22,396 bases of DNA from Chara braunii (GCA_003427395.1 BFEA01000285.1:1406231-1428626), one strand, 5' to 3'; positions 1 through 9,802 are shown, counted from the first letter of the stretch. A program made the numbers and translations. The notes: generated by a model not told the origin, from the sequence alone.

Positions 1-600
1 GGGTCTAGGGCCTGTACGGAGGATAGCAGAGCCTGCAATGATGTTTCCCTCCGAAAGGGAGGAGGTACCGGTTGCTGGGAGGCCGCTCGGCCTAGGAAGT
101 CACCACCCAGGAGGCCGGTAGGCCGCTATATCTCCAAGAAGAGCAAAGAGCTCTTCGTCATTTGCGGTGTGGAAGGATTGGCGACATGCTCCTGGAGCGC
201 AGCGCTGGACTGGTGCAGCGCTGCTTGGAGGTGAAGGGCCGCTGGAGCTCAGCCTGGCTATGGCGAGCAGTCCAGCTTGAGGAGGAAGAAGGGGGCATTG
301 TAGGAGAGTGACGAGGCACTTGCCTGGCTATGGTAGACACCATCTTCATCACCTTGTTGGGCGCTACATCTGGAAGGCCCCAGTTGGGGTAGTGCGGCAC
401 CAAGGAAGCTCGAGGCAGGGTCAGGCATGGCGGACCAGTCAGCAGCGGCATAGCTGCTTTGGGTTGTCCTTTGGACGTCAGCGCAGCACCATAACTGCTT
501 TGGGTTGTCCTTTGGACGTCAGGGCAAGACCCTCACTAGTCCGCCATAGCCTATGCATGAGAGAGGAGGCTGAAGGAAGGAGGCCATAGCTATGGTGGAC
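1..600. other. No recognisable gene; short direct repeat
   Basis: I see no convincing gene here. Open frames on both strands are short, of odd composition, and match no family I know. The stretch holds an exact 28-bp direct repeat (454-481 and 495-522, period 41 bp, containing GGTTGTCCTTTGGACGTCAG) and a nearby imperfect inverted pair around TGGCGGAC (428 and 533-547). The base composition is moderately GC-rich and unlike the AT- and trinucleotide-rich DNA that follows. It may be part of a repeat that extends beyond the left edge. Confidence 0.5.
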
Positions 601-601
601 T

Positions 602-620
602 GGTTGTTGTTGTTGTTGTT
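602..620. repeat. (TTG)n microsatellite
   Basis: About six TTG/GTT units are visible in a row, followed by a short ATT run at about 681-694. No coding role is apparent. Confidence 0.85.
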
Positions 621-770
621 GAGTTGAGTCAGCAGTAAGAGGGAACTTCGGATATTGATTCTGGTTCATGCATTCCTTGTTATTATTATTATTGAGAGAA
701 GATGAAGAGAAGGAGGAGGAGGAAGGTGGAGAGAGAAGGGGAAATTGTCATTGGTCTTGCTAGTGCACAT

Positions 771-776
771 CTTCTT

Positions 777-854
<78 letters not shown>
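771..854. repeat. Compound (CTT)12-(ATT)16 microsatellite
   Basis: Twelve CTT units (771-806) change directly into sixteen ATT units (807-854) with no interruption. The pyrimidine-rich strand flips from CT-rich to AT-rich at the junction. Long open frames across it (poly-Leu, poly-Ile, poly-Asn, poly-Lys) are artefacts of the repeat and should not be annotated as proteins. Confidence 0.95.
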
Positions 855-1440
855 TCCCTCTCCTCTGGTCTTTATCTCTTTGCAAGTGTTTTCATTTCTT
901 TCGCAATTGGGTGACATTGTCTTTCATTGTGAATTTGCACTTGGGAAATGACCAGGATCGTAACATTATTAAACAAAGAAATAATTCAGTTGTGGAACAA
1001 GGATTATGAGTCACCAATCAAGTTTATGCATAAACGTCTACCCTATGAGAAAGTGGCAAACTCAATGTATGAGAGAGAATTCCATGTCTTATTAAAAACA
1101 CTAGCTATGTGAAATAATTATCTGCTTCGCACATAGGCCACAGGAGACGCTCGGTCGGCCGGGCCGGGCCACTACGACCCGGGACCCATCTGCCTGGGGT
1201 ACCCGGGCAGGTTGTTTTGCCCGACTTTTTTTTCTTCTTTTTTCGGCTAGGGGGCATTTCTGCGCTCCCTTTGACGTGCACAAATCCTGCCTTTTTTTTT
1301 TTTTGAAGTTGTAGACAATGGGGGAGGGGGAGGGGGAGGCGGAGGGGGATTGGGGGAAGTGGGGTTATTAGTGGGTCGGTTGTGCCCCGTAGCTGCATAT
1401 AGCCAGTGTGGTGCAGGCATAGAAGGCACACTAACACTAA
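855..1440. other. Intergenic, AT-rich then GC-rich; G-rich tract
   Basis: No gene is recognisable. The left half is AT-rich. From about 1136 it becomes GC-rich with repeated CCGGG and ACCCGGG words, then two T-runs (about 1226-1244 and 1292-1304). At 1319-1358 there are at least four runs of four or five G separated by one to three bases, a classic G-quadruplex-type pattern on the plus strand. The sequence around 1000-1050 (AAGGATTATGAGTCACC) resembles 12571-12600, suggesting a dispersed repeat on both sides of the LINE. Confidence 0.5.
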
Positions 1441-1466
1441 ATGGACAGCAATGTTGAACAAAATTA

Positions 1467-1510
1467 CAACAAACTGACAGCAAATGGAACAGAGTTCAAC
1501 AAACTGACAG
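1467..1510. repeat. Direct repeat of CAACAAACTGACAG (two copies, 30-bp period)
   Basis: The 14-mer occurs at 1467-1480 and 1497-1510. A closely related word, CAACAAACTGACAT, is rebuilt when the left LINE target duplication (ending at 1616) is joined to the sequence after the right one (from 11617). The LINE therefore landed in a third copy of this local motif. Confidence 0.8.
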
Positions 1511-1602
1511 GGATCTCGCATCAAAGTTCAGCAAGGGAGCAAATTGATATCGGAATTGAGCAAACTGTAGTACGCGAACTCTCCCTCCAACCAAACCAGC
1601 AC

Positions 1603-1616
1603 ACTCACAACAAACT
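1603..1616. repeat. LINE target-site duplication, left copy
   Basis: ACTCACAACAAACT is followed at once by a T-run, the complement of the LINE poly(A) tail. It is identical to 11603-11616. The bases just outside the 14-mer differ between the two copies. Confidence 0.9.
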
Positions 1617-2243
1617 TTTTTGTTTTTTTTTTGAAAAGACGCCCTCACCAGTGTTAGTGCTGCTGATAAGAGCAGACACCACTACCACCAGGAGGGAGGC
1701 TCCATCTATTGGTGGGGAGCATCACCTGCTGGAAAACGGGTCCAGCGTCCCATATACAGAATTTGAGAATGACTGAGGACAATGAGGATAGCGATTGTGA
1801 GGTCTACCAGCATTGATTGCCCTGCCCGTCAGGGGATTGACTGAGCAGCCTTAAAACGTGACCTCTGCACCTTCCTGTGTGCAAAATTTAGAATGTCTAT
1901 TTTGTTCAGCTTGTGGTTGTGCGTCCTGCCTGCATTTATTACCCGGTGTCCACGTCAGAAAGAGAGCCACACGTCAGAAAGAGAGGGGCCTCTTCACCCT
2001 AATTGCGGCAACAGATTCCTTACCGTTACTTACTGGCTCCCTCCTCACTCAGCCGACCCCAGTCGTCCTATTATGCAACCCAACAACTTTGCTAGCTACA
2101 GACCAGTTACAGACCGAGTGTTTTCAGTACCTTAGACTACATCTGATCCATATTTGTCGCTGTTGGCTTGATTTTCTTGGACTCCGGAGGACCCCGCTGG
2201 GGGGCACCAGTAGGGTCTCCTTTCTTCTCTTTTAGACTTCTCT
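1617..2243 (-). other. LINE 3' UTR and 3' tail
   Basis: This non-coding segment lies between the ORF2 stop and the poly(A). The outer part (about 1637-1850) is a tail module that also occurs at 11836-12048 and 14448-14703. All three copies share an identical 23-bp core (here 1698-1720) with a GGCTCC/GGAGC stem-loop. The inner part (1851-2243) is not shared with the other copies. It contains two near-tandem CACGTCAGAAAGAGAG words (from about 1951) and two copies of ACAGACC (2098-2118). The tail is probably what the LINE reverse transcriptase recognises. Confidence 0.8.
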
Positions 2244-4239
2244 TCAGAGCAATGCTTCAACCAGGGAGAGTGGGTGTGGAGGAAAAGGGTCTGGGAAATC
2301 TGACGGGGGGCGGAGGGGAAAGGATGGTTCGATAATTGTCCACTCGTTGAAAGTCAGATGATAGTCCCTGCTTTTTACCAGTTCCGATTGCTGTTGGTCT
2401 TCTTTATTGCCGCTCCACTCGATCTTTGCTACCCATCCACCCTCTTCCCCCCCTAGCCAGTCTCCCTGAAAGGAAGAGATTGCCTTCCTTATGTCCTTAT
2501 TCGTCTGAAAACAGTCAAGCTGGCGCTTCAAAGTTTGCCATCTCCTCATTAGTTCTAGCTGGATTTGTTGTTTGATCTGTCCCGTTACCTCCGGGCCGTC
2601 TATTTTTACGTTTTCTCTGACCAGGAGGCAACGTTGCCACCAGAGCCCCCACAACACCGCTCGACGACCTAGATTGAACATGTTTTCTGTGTATGTGGGT
2701 GCCTCTTGGGCCTGGGGCCAATATCCTAACAGGATTGTTCTCCAAGTCCAAGGCCATGGGGTGTCGGGGACCATCTTTCTCCAGATTCTGTCCCACCAGC
2801 GCCATGTGAGTTGTGCAGTTCGGCATTGCATGAAGATATGTTCAATCGTTTCTGCGTTTTTTTGTGGGGGGAAGGTACTCAGACACCGTGCACACCAGGG
2901 GAGAGCCTGGCCTTTTTGTTCCAGGCTTGTATGATCAATCAACCACTCCATTGTTGGCAGACATCGATGTGCAATCTGCCATTGCAGCGAGGTTATCTTT
3001 GCCGGTTTTTCTTTTCGCCCTTGGAACCATGGTATCGGCGTCAAAAGGGAGCGGTCTACATTTAGATGTTTTTGCCACCTGTCAATTATTCTGTCTTTTA
3101 AGTGGCGTTTGGGTCTGAGCATTTTGTATGTCGACTTCACCTTCAGCTTCTGGAGGCTTATCATCGNAGTNTGGTTGGGTCTACGCCCTAGCGGTTTCCA
3201 CTGCCATTCCACAGGGTCGAAGGTAAGGTCTTGAATCCCAATGCTCGGGTGGAATGCGTAATCTTTCTCCCCATCCCCAAGGACTCGAATTCGAAAGATA
3301 TCTTCCTTCTCCTGCCAGATGAAAGGGGCCCGAATCCCTTGCAGCACCCCCCAATCTGCCAACCGCGTATCTTTCTACGAGAGCGTCTCCCATCCGAGTT
3401 ATGTGAACTCTCCCCACCTGTTCAGTGAGTCCTTTTATCGCCACCCTGTCCCCTTCTTGTAGTGTGGGGCCTTTCCTCAGTATTTTGTACCAGGCTAGCG
3501 GTATTGCTTCCATGAGCCGGTCTAAATTTTGATCAATGTGGTGGCAATACCTCAAAGTTTTGTGCAGTTCATCTGCTGTTTTCCAGCAGCGCCGTTTACA
3601 GTCCCAGATGTCTTTTATACGGGTGACCCCGTTTTTTACCCAACTTTTCCATGGGGTTACTGAACTGCACATTACCTGGCTGTTTCTGTCAGTAACCCAG
3701 CGGTTTCCGAAGAGGGGTTGACGGAGTACCTCCTCCCATCGGTCCGGGTCTGCCTTGTTTGGGAGGGGGAGTTTCCGCCAGCTTCGCAGGAGCGATGGCC
3801 AAAAGCCGTCCATTCGTTCTCTGGGCTCCCCCTGTCTGCATGGCCACTTTCGCGGGATCATCCAATAGCGGTCCTCTAACCAAGTTAGGGGGTGCACCAC
3901 CGTGGGGGCCTGAGGGGCTATGCGAGGCAGGTGTTCTAGAGCCAGAGGTTTCCAGGGGCTGTCGTTTTCAAAAATCAGCTTCTTGATCCACTGGAGCCGG
4001 AGTGCTGTAGTTTGAGCTGTAGGGTCAATTATCCCTAAGCCCCCTACAACTTTGGGTTGTATGATTGAGTCCCAAGCCACCCTACTTATTACATTTGTCA
4101 GTTCTCCATCCCCCCGCCATAAGAAGGCCGCTACTTTGGCTTTTAGTGTGTGCAGTGCCTCCTTGCTCAGTGGCCACACCAGTGACTTATACCAAAGCGA
4201 GGCAAAGACCACGTTATTTATTACCAGTGCTCGTCCCAA
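2244..4239 (-). pseudogene. LINE ORF2 connection and C-terminal Cys/His (zf-RVT-like) region
   Basis: Two overlapping open blocks (4239-3181 and 3362-2244) form the C-terminal half of ORF2. The first contains the thumb-like segment typical of plant LINEs (GRALVINNV, WRGDG, KVVGGLGI). The second has the zf-RVT pattern: LQWQIAHRCLPT, then CARC at about 2900 and HIFMQC at about 2845, followed by Trp-rich helices. They join by one frameshift, most simply within the C6 run 3347-3352. Two ambiguous bases (3167, 3172) fall inside. This region is thought to help RNA binding and target engagement. No RNase H motif was recognised, and the ORF ends at 2244. Confidence 0.85.
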
Positions 4240-5614
4240 AAGGGAGGTGGTCTTGTTACGCCAGTTGGATAGTTTGGTTAGGGCGGGGGAACTGATTCAT
4301 TCATCATTTATTTGAGGGCGGCCGGTCGCTGTTATTGACACCCCCAGGACTCTCAGCGGGGCTTCGAGGGGCAGCCAGGAGACACGGGGGGTCTCGTGGG
4401 GGGCGTCCCCCTTGGTAATGGATCCACCATCCTTGTGTTTTATTTCCCTAGTAAATTGTCATATCCGAGACTAGGAAGAACTTGTCCATCATTTTTTTGA
4501 TTTCTAGTAGGTTTTTGGGGTGGTTTCCATCATGATCGTAAGGTCGTCTGCAAACAAGGAACACACTGGGACTGCTTCCTCTGGGATGTTGGTTATTTTG
4601 ATCCCAGTGATGTCCTTGTTTGCATGGAGATTTGTCGATAGTGCTTCCATGATGATCAGAAACAGGAAGGGCGCTATGGGGTCTCCTTGTCGAACCGACC
4701 GTTCCAACTGTATTGGGGGGGCCAAGCAACCGCTTAACTGTATACAGGTGGTGGCGTTGTGATGGAGGATATGAATCCATCGCCGGAAAACCGGCGCGAA
4801 GTTCATTTTTCTGCAGACAGCTATCCAAGAATTCCCAATCTACGTGATCGTAGGCCTTTTCAAAGTCTGTGAAAACCATGGCCAAATTATTGCGTGAGTG
4901 TCTGGCCAGTTGGAGGACTTCGTGGACCAGCAATATATTTTCCTGGATATTTTTGTTTTGCATGAAGCCGGTTTGTGAGGGGTGGATGATGTCTTCCATC
5001 ACTGGGATCATTCTGTTAGCTAATGCTTTTGCCAGCATTTTGTATGTTACCATAAGTAAGGTTATGGGTCTGTAATTTCGAATGTTCATTTTATCTCCTT
5101 TTTTATGGACCAGCGAAAGGACCCCTCTGCATACCATTTCTCCCATCCCTCCCTTGTTCCAAACATCACTGTAGAAGTCCATCAGATCTTGGCTTAGTGA
5201 ATCCCACATCACTTCCCAGAATTCCTTGGGAAGCCCGTCAATGTCCGGGGTCTTTTCTTCCTCCATTTGCATCAGGGCTGTCCAGATTTCCTGTCTGGTT
5301 AGGGGGCCTTCAAGGCTTTCCTGTTGTATGTCTGTCAGGGATTTGTTTAGAGGGGCTAGAAATTCTTCAATCATTTCCCGGCGCCTCCGCTCTGTGTGTG
5401 GTGGAATGTGTGAGGAAAATAGGTCTTTATAGAAGTCTCTTGCGATCTTGACACATCTGGCCGTGGAAAGGGCAATGCCTTCTCCGCTCGCTTCCGGGTC
5501 ATATAGGGTTTCAATGGTAGAACGTTTTGCTCTAAATTGCGTAACGCCAAAAAAATGCGCATTCATTTCCCCTTCTGTTGTGAATTTTGATAATTTTGTC
5601 CGAATCCTTGCGCC
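4240..5614 (-). pseudogene. Reverse transcriptase domain of LINE ORF2
   Basis: This copies element RNA into DNA at the nicked target. Non-LTR RT blocks are visible in order: TPDIDGLPKEFW (block 1), VHKKGD and NYRPITLL (block 2), HPSQTGFMQNKNI, motif A FTDFEKAYDHVDW with the first catalytic Asp (about 4880-4840), motif B SVRQGDPIAPFLF (about 4710-4670) and motif C FADD with the catalytic Asp pair (about 4555). Motif A lies in one frame and motifs B and C in another. The switch is at a five-A run on the coding strand (4810-4806); removing one A gives a continuous family-like reading. The frame returns at a second A-run near 4512-4516. An in-frame TAG at 4450-4448, a G-run shift at 4411-4407 and a TGA near 4295 follow. 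Confidence 0.9.
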
Positions 5615-5617
5615 TTA

Positions 5618-5830
5618 CTATCGGTAACGGGCTTGTTGGAAAAGTTGTTCTTTTAGTATCTGCATGCGATGTTGCCTCTGTCGTTTCTCTGGGGAATCCT
5701 GTTCATTCGAATCTTCCTCCTGCTCAGGTTCTTGTTCGAGTTCTTGTTCGAGTTCTTGTTCGAGTTCTTGTTCGAGTTCTACCAATTGGTGCATTGTTTC
5801 AATCTCCTGTCGGTGTCTCTGTGCTGCCAT
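5618..5830 (-). CDS. Coiled-coil linker of LINE ORF2 with LEQE repeats
   Basis: A 70-codon block in the same frame as the endonuclease upstream and the RT downstream. It is rich in Gln and Glu and contains about four exact 12-bp units (5728-5780) encoding Leu-Glu-Gln-Glu, then a basic stretch. It matches the helical connector between endonuclease and RT in L1 proteins, expanded here by a minisatellite. It ends in adjacent TAG and TAA stops (5620-5615). Beyond these the same frame reads into a conserved RT-proximal segment (GARIRTKLSKF, then GEMNAHFFGV), so the stops are lesions and not the natural end. Confidence 0.7.
   Translation of the reverse strand: MAAQRHRQEIETMHQLVELEQELEQELEQELEQEPEQEEDSNEQDSPEKRQRQHRMQILKEQLFQQARYR
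5728..5780. repeat. 12-bp minisatellite in ORF2 linker
   Basis: About four consecutive copies of GAGTTCTTGTTC lie in frame within ORF2, encoding Leu-Glu-Gln-Glu on the minus strand. Because the unit is a multiple of three, changes in copy number keep the frame and only lengthen or shorten the coiled coil. Confidence 0.9.
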
Positions 5831-6853
5831 TTATTTGGAGAATTCATTACTTTTTTTGGCCAGGAAAAGGAGGCCATTATTAAACCATGTGATATGTGAG
5901 TCAAGTTCCGGACGGCGGTCTTGCCAATAGGACCACACTTGGCACAGATACTGTTGAAAGGAGTCAAGGTGCAGTAAGGATGTGTTGAGTTTGTAGAACC
6001 CGGGCCCACGGTCCGTTTTTTTACGGAAAGTCAAAGCTACCATGGACATTCTGTGATCCAGGCCCGAGAAGGGGCTAGGGGGAAGAATTGTTGCCTGTGT
6101 CAGGCTCCCTTCCAACGAGTCCGATAGAAGTATCAAGTCGATCCGGGATTTGGAGAGGCGGGTGTGATCGTTGTTCCGTATGCAAGAGAAAACCCGGTCT
6201 GTGGGGTAGAGGCGCCTGAAGGAGTCGAAGAGGGAGAGAGTGTTGCACAAGTTTTGGAGCATTTGTTCGTCCGCTTCGGCGTTTTCCATTGTTGAGGGGG
6301 GCAGTCTCCACCAATCCTGCCACCGGTCTGGTGCGGCGTTGAAGTCACCTGCGAGAATCACTGGGATGCCTGGCTGTACTTTGGTTTCCATCCTTTCCAG
6401 GAAGGCGCGACGCTCGTGTACTGCGTTGGGGGCATAGATGCAGATAATGTTGATTATTTCTAACTCTAGCATTCCAAGTATGGATATCCATCTTCCTTCC
6501 TCCTCGTCCTTTTCGCAGTACACTTCTTCGAGCCTTGATTCTGGCGGGATCCAGATTGCCACTCCGGCCTGGCCCGGGCCATGGGCATAAGACTGGTAAG
6601 ATTGAAAGGGCCAGGTCGTCCTTAGGGCCCTATGATGGCTTGGTGTGTCCATGAGGTGTGTCTCTTGGACACAGGCCACGTCGGGCCATTTTCTTTCTCC
6701 CACCCCCCTCAGCATGTCCCACCGAGCCTGGGTCTTGTCTTGGTTGAGGGTTGCGAGTCCATTTACGTTGACTGATCTTAGGTCCAAATCCACTGTTTGT
6801 AGAATTTGTTTCCAGACCTTGTTTTTACCATATACAGCGTCGACCCAATTCAT
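5831..6853 (-). CDS. APE-like endonuclease domain of LINE ORF2
   Basis: This 340-residue open block starts at an ATG and makes the first-strand nick at the integration site. Apurinic-endonuclease motifs appear in order: NVNGL at about residue 29, QETH with the catalytic Glu at residue 64, IYAPN at about 143, GDFN at about 169, SRIDL at about 235 and DHR near 265. The spacing is that of L1-type endonucleases. The block ends at a TAA directly followed by ATG (TAAATG at 5833-5828), and the same frame continues into the linker. The stop could be a point mutation or, less likely, a termination-reinitiation site. All recognisable endonuclease motifs are intact. Confidence 0.92.
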   Translation of the reverse strand: MNWVDAVYGKNKVWKQILQTVDLDLRSVNVNGLATLNQDKTQARWDMLRGVGERKWPDVACVQETHLMDTPSHHRALRTTWPFQSYQSYAHGPGQAGVAIWIPPESRLEEVYCEKDEEEGRWISILGMLELEIINIICIYAPNAVHERRAFLERMETKVQPGIPVILAGDFNAAPDRWQDWWRLPPSTMENAEADEQMLQNLCNTLSLFDSFRRLYPTDRVFSCIRNNDHTRLSKSRIDLILLSDSLEGSLTQATILPPSPFSGLDHRMSMVALTFRKKTDRGPGFYKLNTSLLHLDSFQQYLCQVWSYWQDRRPELDSHITWFNNGLLFLAKKSNEFSK

Positions 6854-7485
6854 CTGAGTGTGGGTTGTTTTTCGCTACCCCCATTCTGATGTTTCCTTCC
6901 CCTCCCTTTTGCTTTTTTGTTGTTGTTTTTTTTTTAGAGCCTCTGCCATGGCTGTTTATCCCAGATCACTGCGCCGTTGAAAATATTTTTGCGTGATATT
7001 TTACACAGGCAGGTGACCAGGTCATCCCCTGACCAGGTGTGACTGGGCCTTACTTTAAGGCTCTGCAGTTCCAACAACGTGTTATGAATGAGCCAGGTAA
7101 GTCCTGAGTCTTTGTGTTCTTCAAAGCGGACGTATACATCCCAATCCGCCACCTTGTTGGGACCCCCCGACGCTACCAAGGAGGCTGCGGCCCTAGATTC
7201 ATAATGGGCTGCGATAAAGTCCCGAACTTTGGTGAGGTTAAAGCCTCCCGGGTCTTCTTGTCTCCACCAGTGGAGCGTTATACTCCCGAAGTTGGGGGTA
7301 TAATCATTATGACCAGTTGGCGATAAACCAACCTCCCATCGGTCCCCCTTCTTTCGGACCAGGATTACCAACACATTCCCCTGGGATGTTAGCGGGGTCT
7401 CCTGTCTTCCCTTAACAACCAGGTGGCGTATTTTAGATCTTCGTCCGGGTTCTAGTTCCTCAGCTGCCTGTTCTGCTGTTTTCAG

Positions 7486-7647
7486 TTCTGGACTTTGTGC
7501 GGTGTTGTGTACATTCGGTGTGTCCGGTGGTCTGCCCGTTTTAGTCCCCCTTGCTCCCTCCTTACCTTCTGGACTCCGTACGGTGTTTTGTGTGTTCAGT
7601 GTGTCCGGTGGTCTGCCTATTGTGGTCCCCCCATCTCCCTCCTTGTC
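7486..7647. repeat. 81-bp tandem duplication inside ORF1
   Basis: Two copies, 7486-7566 and 7567-7647, are aligned at TTCTGGACT and share the exact word TGTCCGGTGGTCTGCC. Eighty-one bp is 27 codons. Both copies read through without stops only in frame C of ORF1 (GRPPDT... and SPE... recur in each), which independently shows that frame C is the genuine frame here. Confidence 0.85.
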
Positions 7648-9802
7648 TTCCTGCTGGGGGGGGGGGATTAAAGAGCCCCCTGATGAGGTGCCATATTCTG
7701 TGCAGCGTTGTCTGCCATCTCGTGCCTGGTGGGAGTCCGTTTTCCAGGATCTGCTTCAAGGTATCGCTGCTGTCCAGCAGGCCAAAGAGGTGCACGTACG
7801 AGTCATCCCAAAAGGTTGTCGATGGATGCGGGTGTAATCTTCTGAGTTGTTCCAGTAGCCATTCCGTTAGGCCTTTCAGTTTTGTCTCAAGATCTCCCTG
7901 CACCAGGGGGAAATCTTGCGGGTCTGCTCCCGCGTCGGTCATTTCGATGTCCGGGATGTGTGGGGGTTCATCCACTTCCATTGGCTGAGATCCAAAGGCC
8001 GGGATGAGCGGGTCTGTATTCTGGTCGCTTGGCAGGGGTGGCCAGGACTGTGAGGAGTTTTTTTTTGCTTGAAATTCTTGTGGTTCCTTCTGTTCTTTCG
8101 GAGTGGTTTTACTGTTGTCCGAAGGTAGCAGTCCTCTGGGACCCCCTTCCGCTGTTGTCTGGCCTGTCTGTGTTATTAAGTGGCCGCCTCCCTCTGGACC
8201 CCCTTCCGCTGCTGTCTGGCCTGTCTGTGTTATTGTTTGGCCACCTTCCGCTGTGACCAATGCATGAGCTGCCATTTGATTGCCTCCTGCACCGTTTCCT
8301 TCCGTCCCTCCTCGTGCCCCTCCTCCTGCCATGTCCGACGACAGCAGTCCTCCGGGAGCCCCTTCCGCTGTCGTCTTGTCTATGTGTGATGTTATTTGGC
8401 CTCCCCCCTCTGTGGCCACAACATGTGCTGCCATTTGGTTGTCCCCTGCATCCTTTTCTTCTGTCTCTCCTCGTGTCCCGCCTCGTGCCTCCTCCTTCGC
8501 CCTTGCCCCTCCTTCTTTGTTTCCCTCCTCCCTCCTATCCTTCAGTACTTCGAAGCGATTCCCTTGCCCCTTCCTTGTTGAATTTTGCTGCGATTGGTGT
8601 CCTGGAGGGGGGGGTTTCTTCTTGTACTGTGGGGATTGTTTTGAGGTTTGTTTCCACAGTTCTGCACTGCTGATGTAGTCTTGCGGCCTTGGTTCGGGAG
8701 TTTTGCTTTCTTTGGGGCCTGTTTGCTGTGCAGGGGGGGGGGAAGTGGTCTGCTGGAGTTTGCTCAAGTGGTTCTCTACCGATTTGGGGGGGGCCCAATC
8801 CATTGGGGGGTTTGTCTCCCGGTTTACCGGGGCTTTCTTCTCCCACTCCCATCCCCTCACCCCTCCCCCTTGTATCGCTTCATCGATGTAGACCCAACCC
8901 TCGTGACCCGGGTCTACCGTTCTCCAATGGGAGGTTTTGAAGGGATCACGGAGGAGGCGACCCGTGGCTTTGATTTTCTTTGTCGGATGGTGGGGGCAGC
9001 TTGTCTCGTTCGCAATGTGGCCATAGGCTTGGCACTTAAAGCACCACGGACGAGTTTTATGTGCTGTGTGGATATTGTATTCTTTTCCCCCAGTGCGAAA
9101 CAAAATTGTGTCATCAATGTGAAAAACATGATCCTTGGGTAGATCTAGAGCGATCATCAGGTAATCGTCCCGGCTGGCTACGTAAGCGGGGAGCGGGTCG
9201 ATAAAGTCTACTATGTCATATCGCTGGGCCAGATCTTGCACAAAAGTTGCTTGAATTTCGATAGGCACATGTCGAAACTCTACCCAATAATGATCATTCA
9301 TCAACTGTTCCCTTTTGTCCTCCGGTCGCTGTTGACGTTGGGGGGACGAGGGGTAAATTCTGACCTCGGATCTGCCGCAGCGAATACTGCGCCATGTGTC
9401 CATTATTCGTTTATCTGCGTCGAACATGCAGATCACGGTGAAGACTGATGATGAGATAGGATGGATCAGGAAGAAGTCGGTGGCTCCTTCTGCGGATTCC
9501 TTCATGGCCGCCAGGCGCTTCCGGATCCAGCCTATCTTATCGTTTGTGGTTTTGTATGTCGCGTCGTCATAAAAGACCCAGTTACTTGCATGGCGAGTAT
9601 ACAAAGCATCCCTTTCTCGCTCTTTTTCTGCGGGGAGGACTTTGACCCTGTGTTGTTTTCCTCCCTGGTTGATCAGTTTGTCTTCCGCCCTGGTAAGAAA
9701 TTTGGAGAGGAAGAAGGCACTGACCGTTGTCAGATTCTCAAGCGTGATGCTCAAACTCTGTTCAGACTCTCCTTCGCCTTGACTTTCTCTTTTCACCACC
9801 AA
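7562..9802 (-). CDS. Largest open block of LINE ORF1 (zinc-knuckle protein)
   Basis: This is the longest uninterrupted reading frame in the window (746 codons from TTG, open back to about 9920). Residues about 100-270 resemble the DUF4283 region of plant LINE ORF1, and the CCHC knuckle is at about 250-265. Residues about 380-600 are low-complexity, with recurring TGQTxAEGG and AHxxxxEGG units. Its end at 7562 is artificial: past the C11 run the true frame changes and continues for about 240 more codons. The TTG start is also artificial, because the protein begins at 10160 in another frame. Confidence 0.8.
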   Translation of the reverse strand: MVVKRESQGEGESEQSLSITLENLTTVSAFFLSKFLTRAEDKLINQGGKQHRVKVLPAEKERERDALYTRHASNWVFYDDATYKTTNDKIGWIRKRLAAMKESAEGATDFFLIHPISSSVFTVICMFDADKRIMDTWRSIRCGRSEVRIYPSSPQRQQRPEDKREQLMNDHYWVEFRHVPIEIQATFVQDLAQRYDIVDFIDPLPAYVASRDDYLMIALDLPKDHVFHIDDTILFRTGGKEYNIHTAHKTRPWCFKCQAYGHIANETSCPHHPTKKIKATGRLLRDPFKTSHWRTVDPGHEGWVYIDEAIQGGGVRGWEWEKKAPVNRETNPPMDWAPPKSVENHLSKLQQTTSPPPAQQTGPKESKTPEPRPQDYISSAELWKQTSKQSPQYKKKPPPPGHQSQQNSTRKGQGNRFEVLKDRREEGNKEGGARAKEEARGGTRGETEEKDAGDNQMAAHVVATEGGGQITSHIDKTTAEGAPGGLLSSDMAGGGARGGTEGNGAGGNQMAAHALVTAEGGQTITQTGQTAAEGGPEGGGHLITQTGQTTAEGGPRGLLPSDNSKTTPKEQKEPQEFQAKKNSSQSWPPLPSDQNTDPLIPAFGSQPMEVDEPPHIPDIEMTDAGADPQDFPLVQGDLETKLKGLTEWLLEQLRRLHPHPSTTFWDDSYVHLFGLLDSSDTLKQILENGLPPGTRWQTTLHRIWHLIRGLFNPPPPAGRQGGRWGDHNRQTTGHTEHTKHRTESRR

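Larger units (their letters stand above)
2244..6853 (-). pseudogene. LINE ORF2 polyprotein (endonuclease / reverse transcriptase), broken
   Basis: ORF2 nicks the target DNA and reverse-transcribes the element RNA at the nick. Order from 6853 downward: APE endonuclease (6853-5960), Gln/Glu-rich coiled-coil linker (5830-5621), reverse transcriptase (5614 to about 4250), thumb/connection (4240-3400), then a C-terminal Cys/His region (3350-2244). It is about 1,535 codons long, at the long end for plant L1 ORF2. Breaks seen: in-frame TAA at 5833-5831, TAG-TAA at 5620-5615, a +1 at the A-run 4810-4806 partly undone at 4516-4512, a TAG at 4450-4448, a shift at the C5 of 4407-4411, a TGA near 4296-4294, and a shift at about 3347-3365. 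The ATG at 6853 lies 80 nt downstream of the ORF1 stop, an arrangement usual for LINEs. Confidence 0.92.

Noticed and set aside
158-589. 97- and 93-residue ORFs at the left edge
   Set aside because: They overlap on opposite strands, have no recognisable motif and include a direct repeat.
666-951. Poly-Leu, poly-Ile, poly-Asn and poly-Lys open frames
   Set aside because: They are translations of the CTT/ATT microsatellite in several frames on both strands.
1441-1776. A 111-residue plus-strand protein
   Set aside because: It crosses the LINE target duplication and the poly(A)-derived T-run, so it cannot be an ancestral gene.
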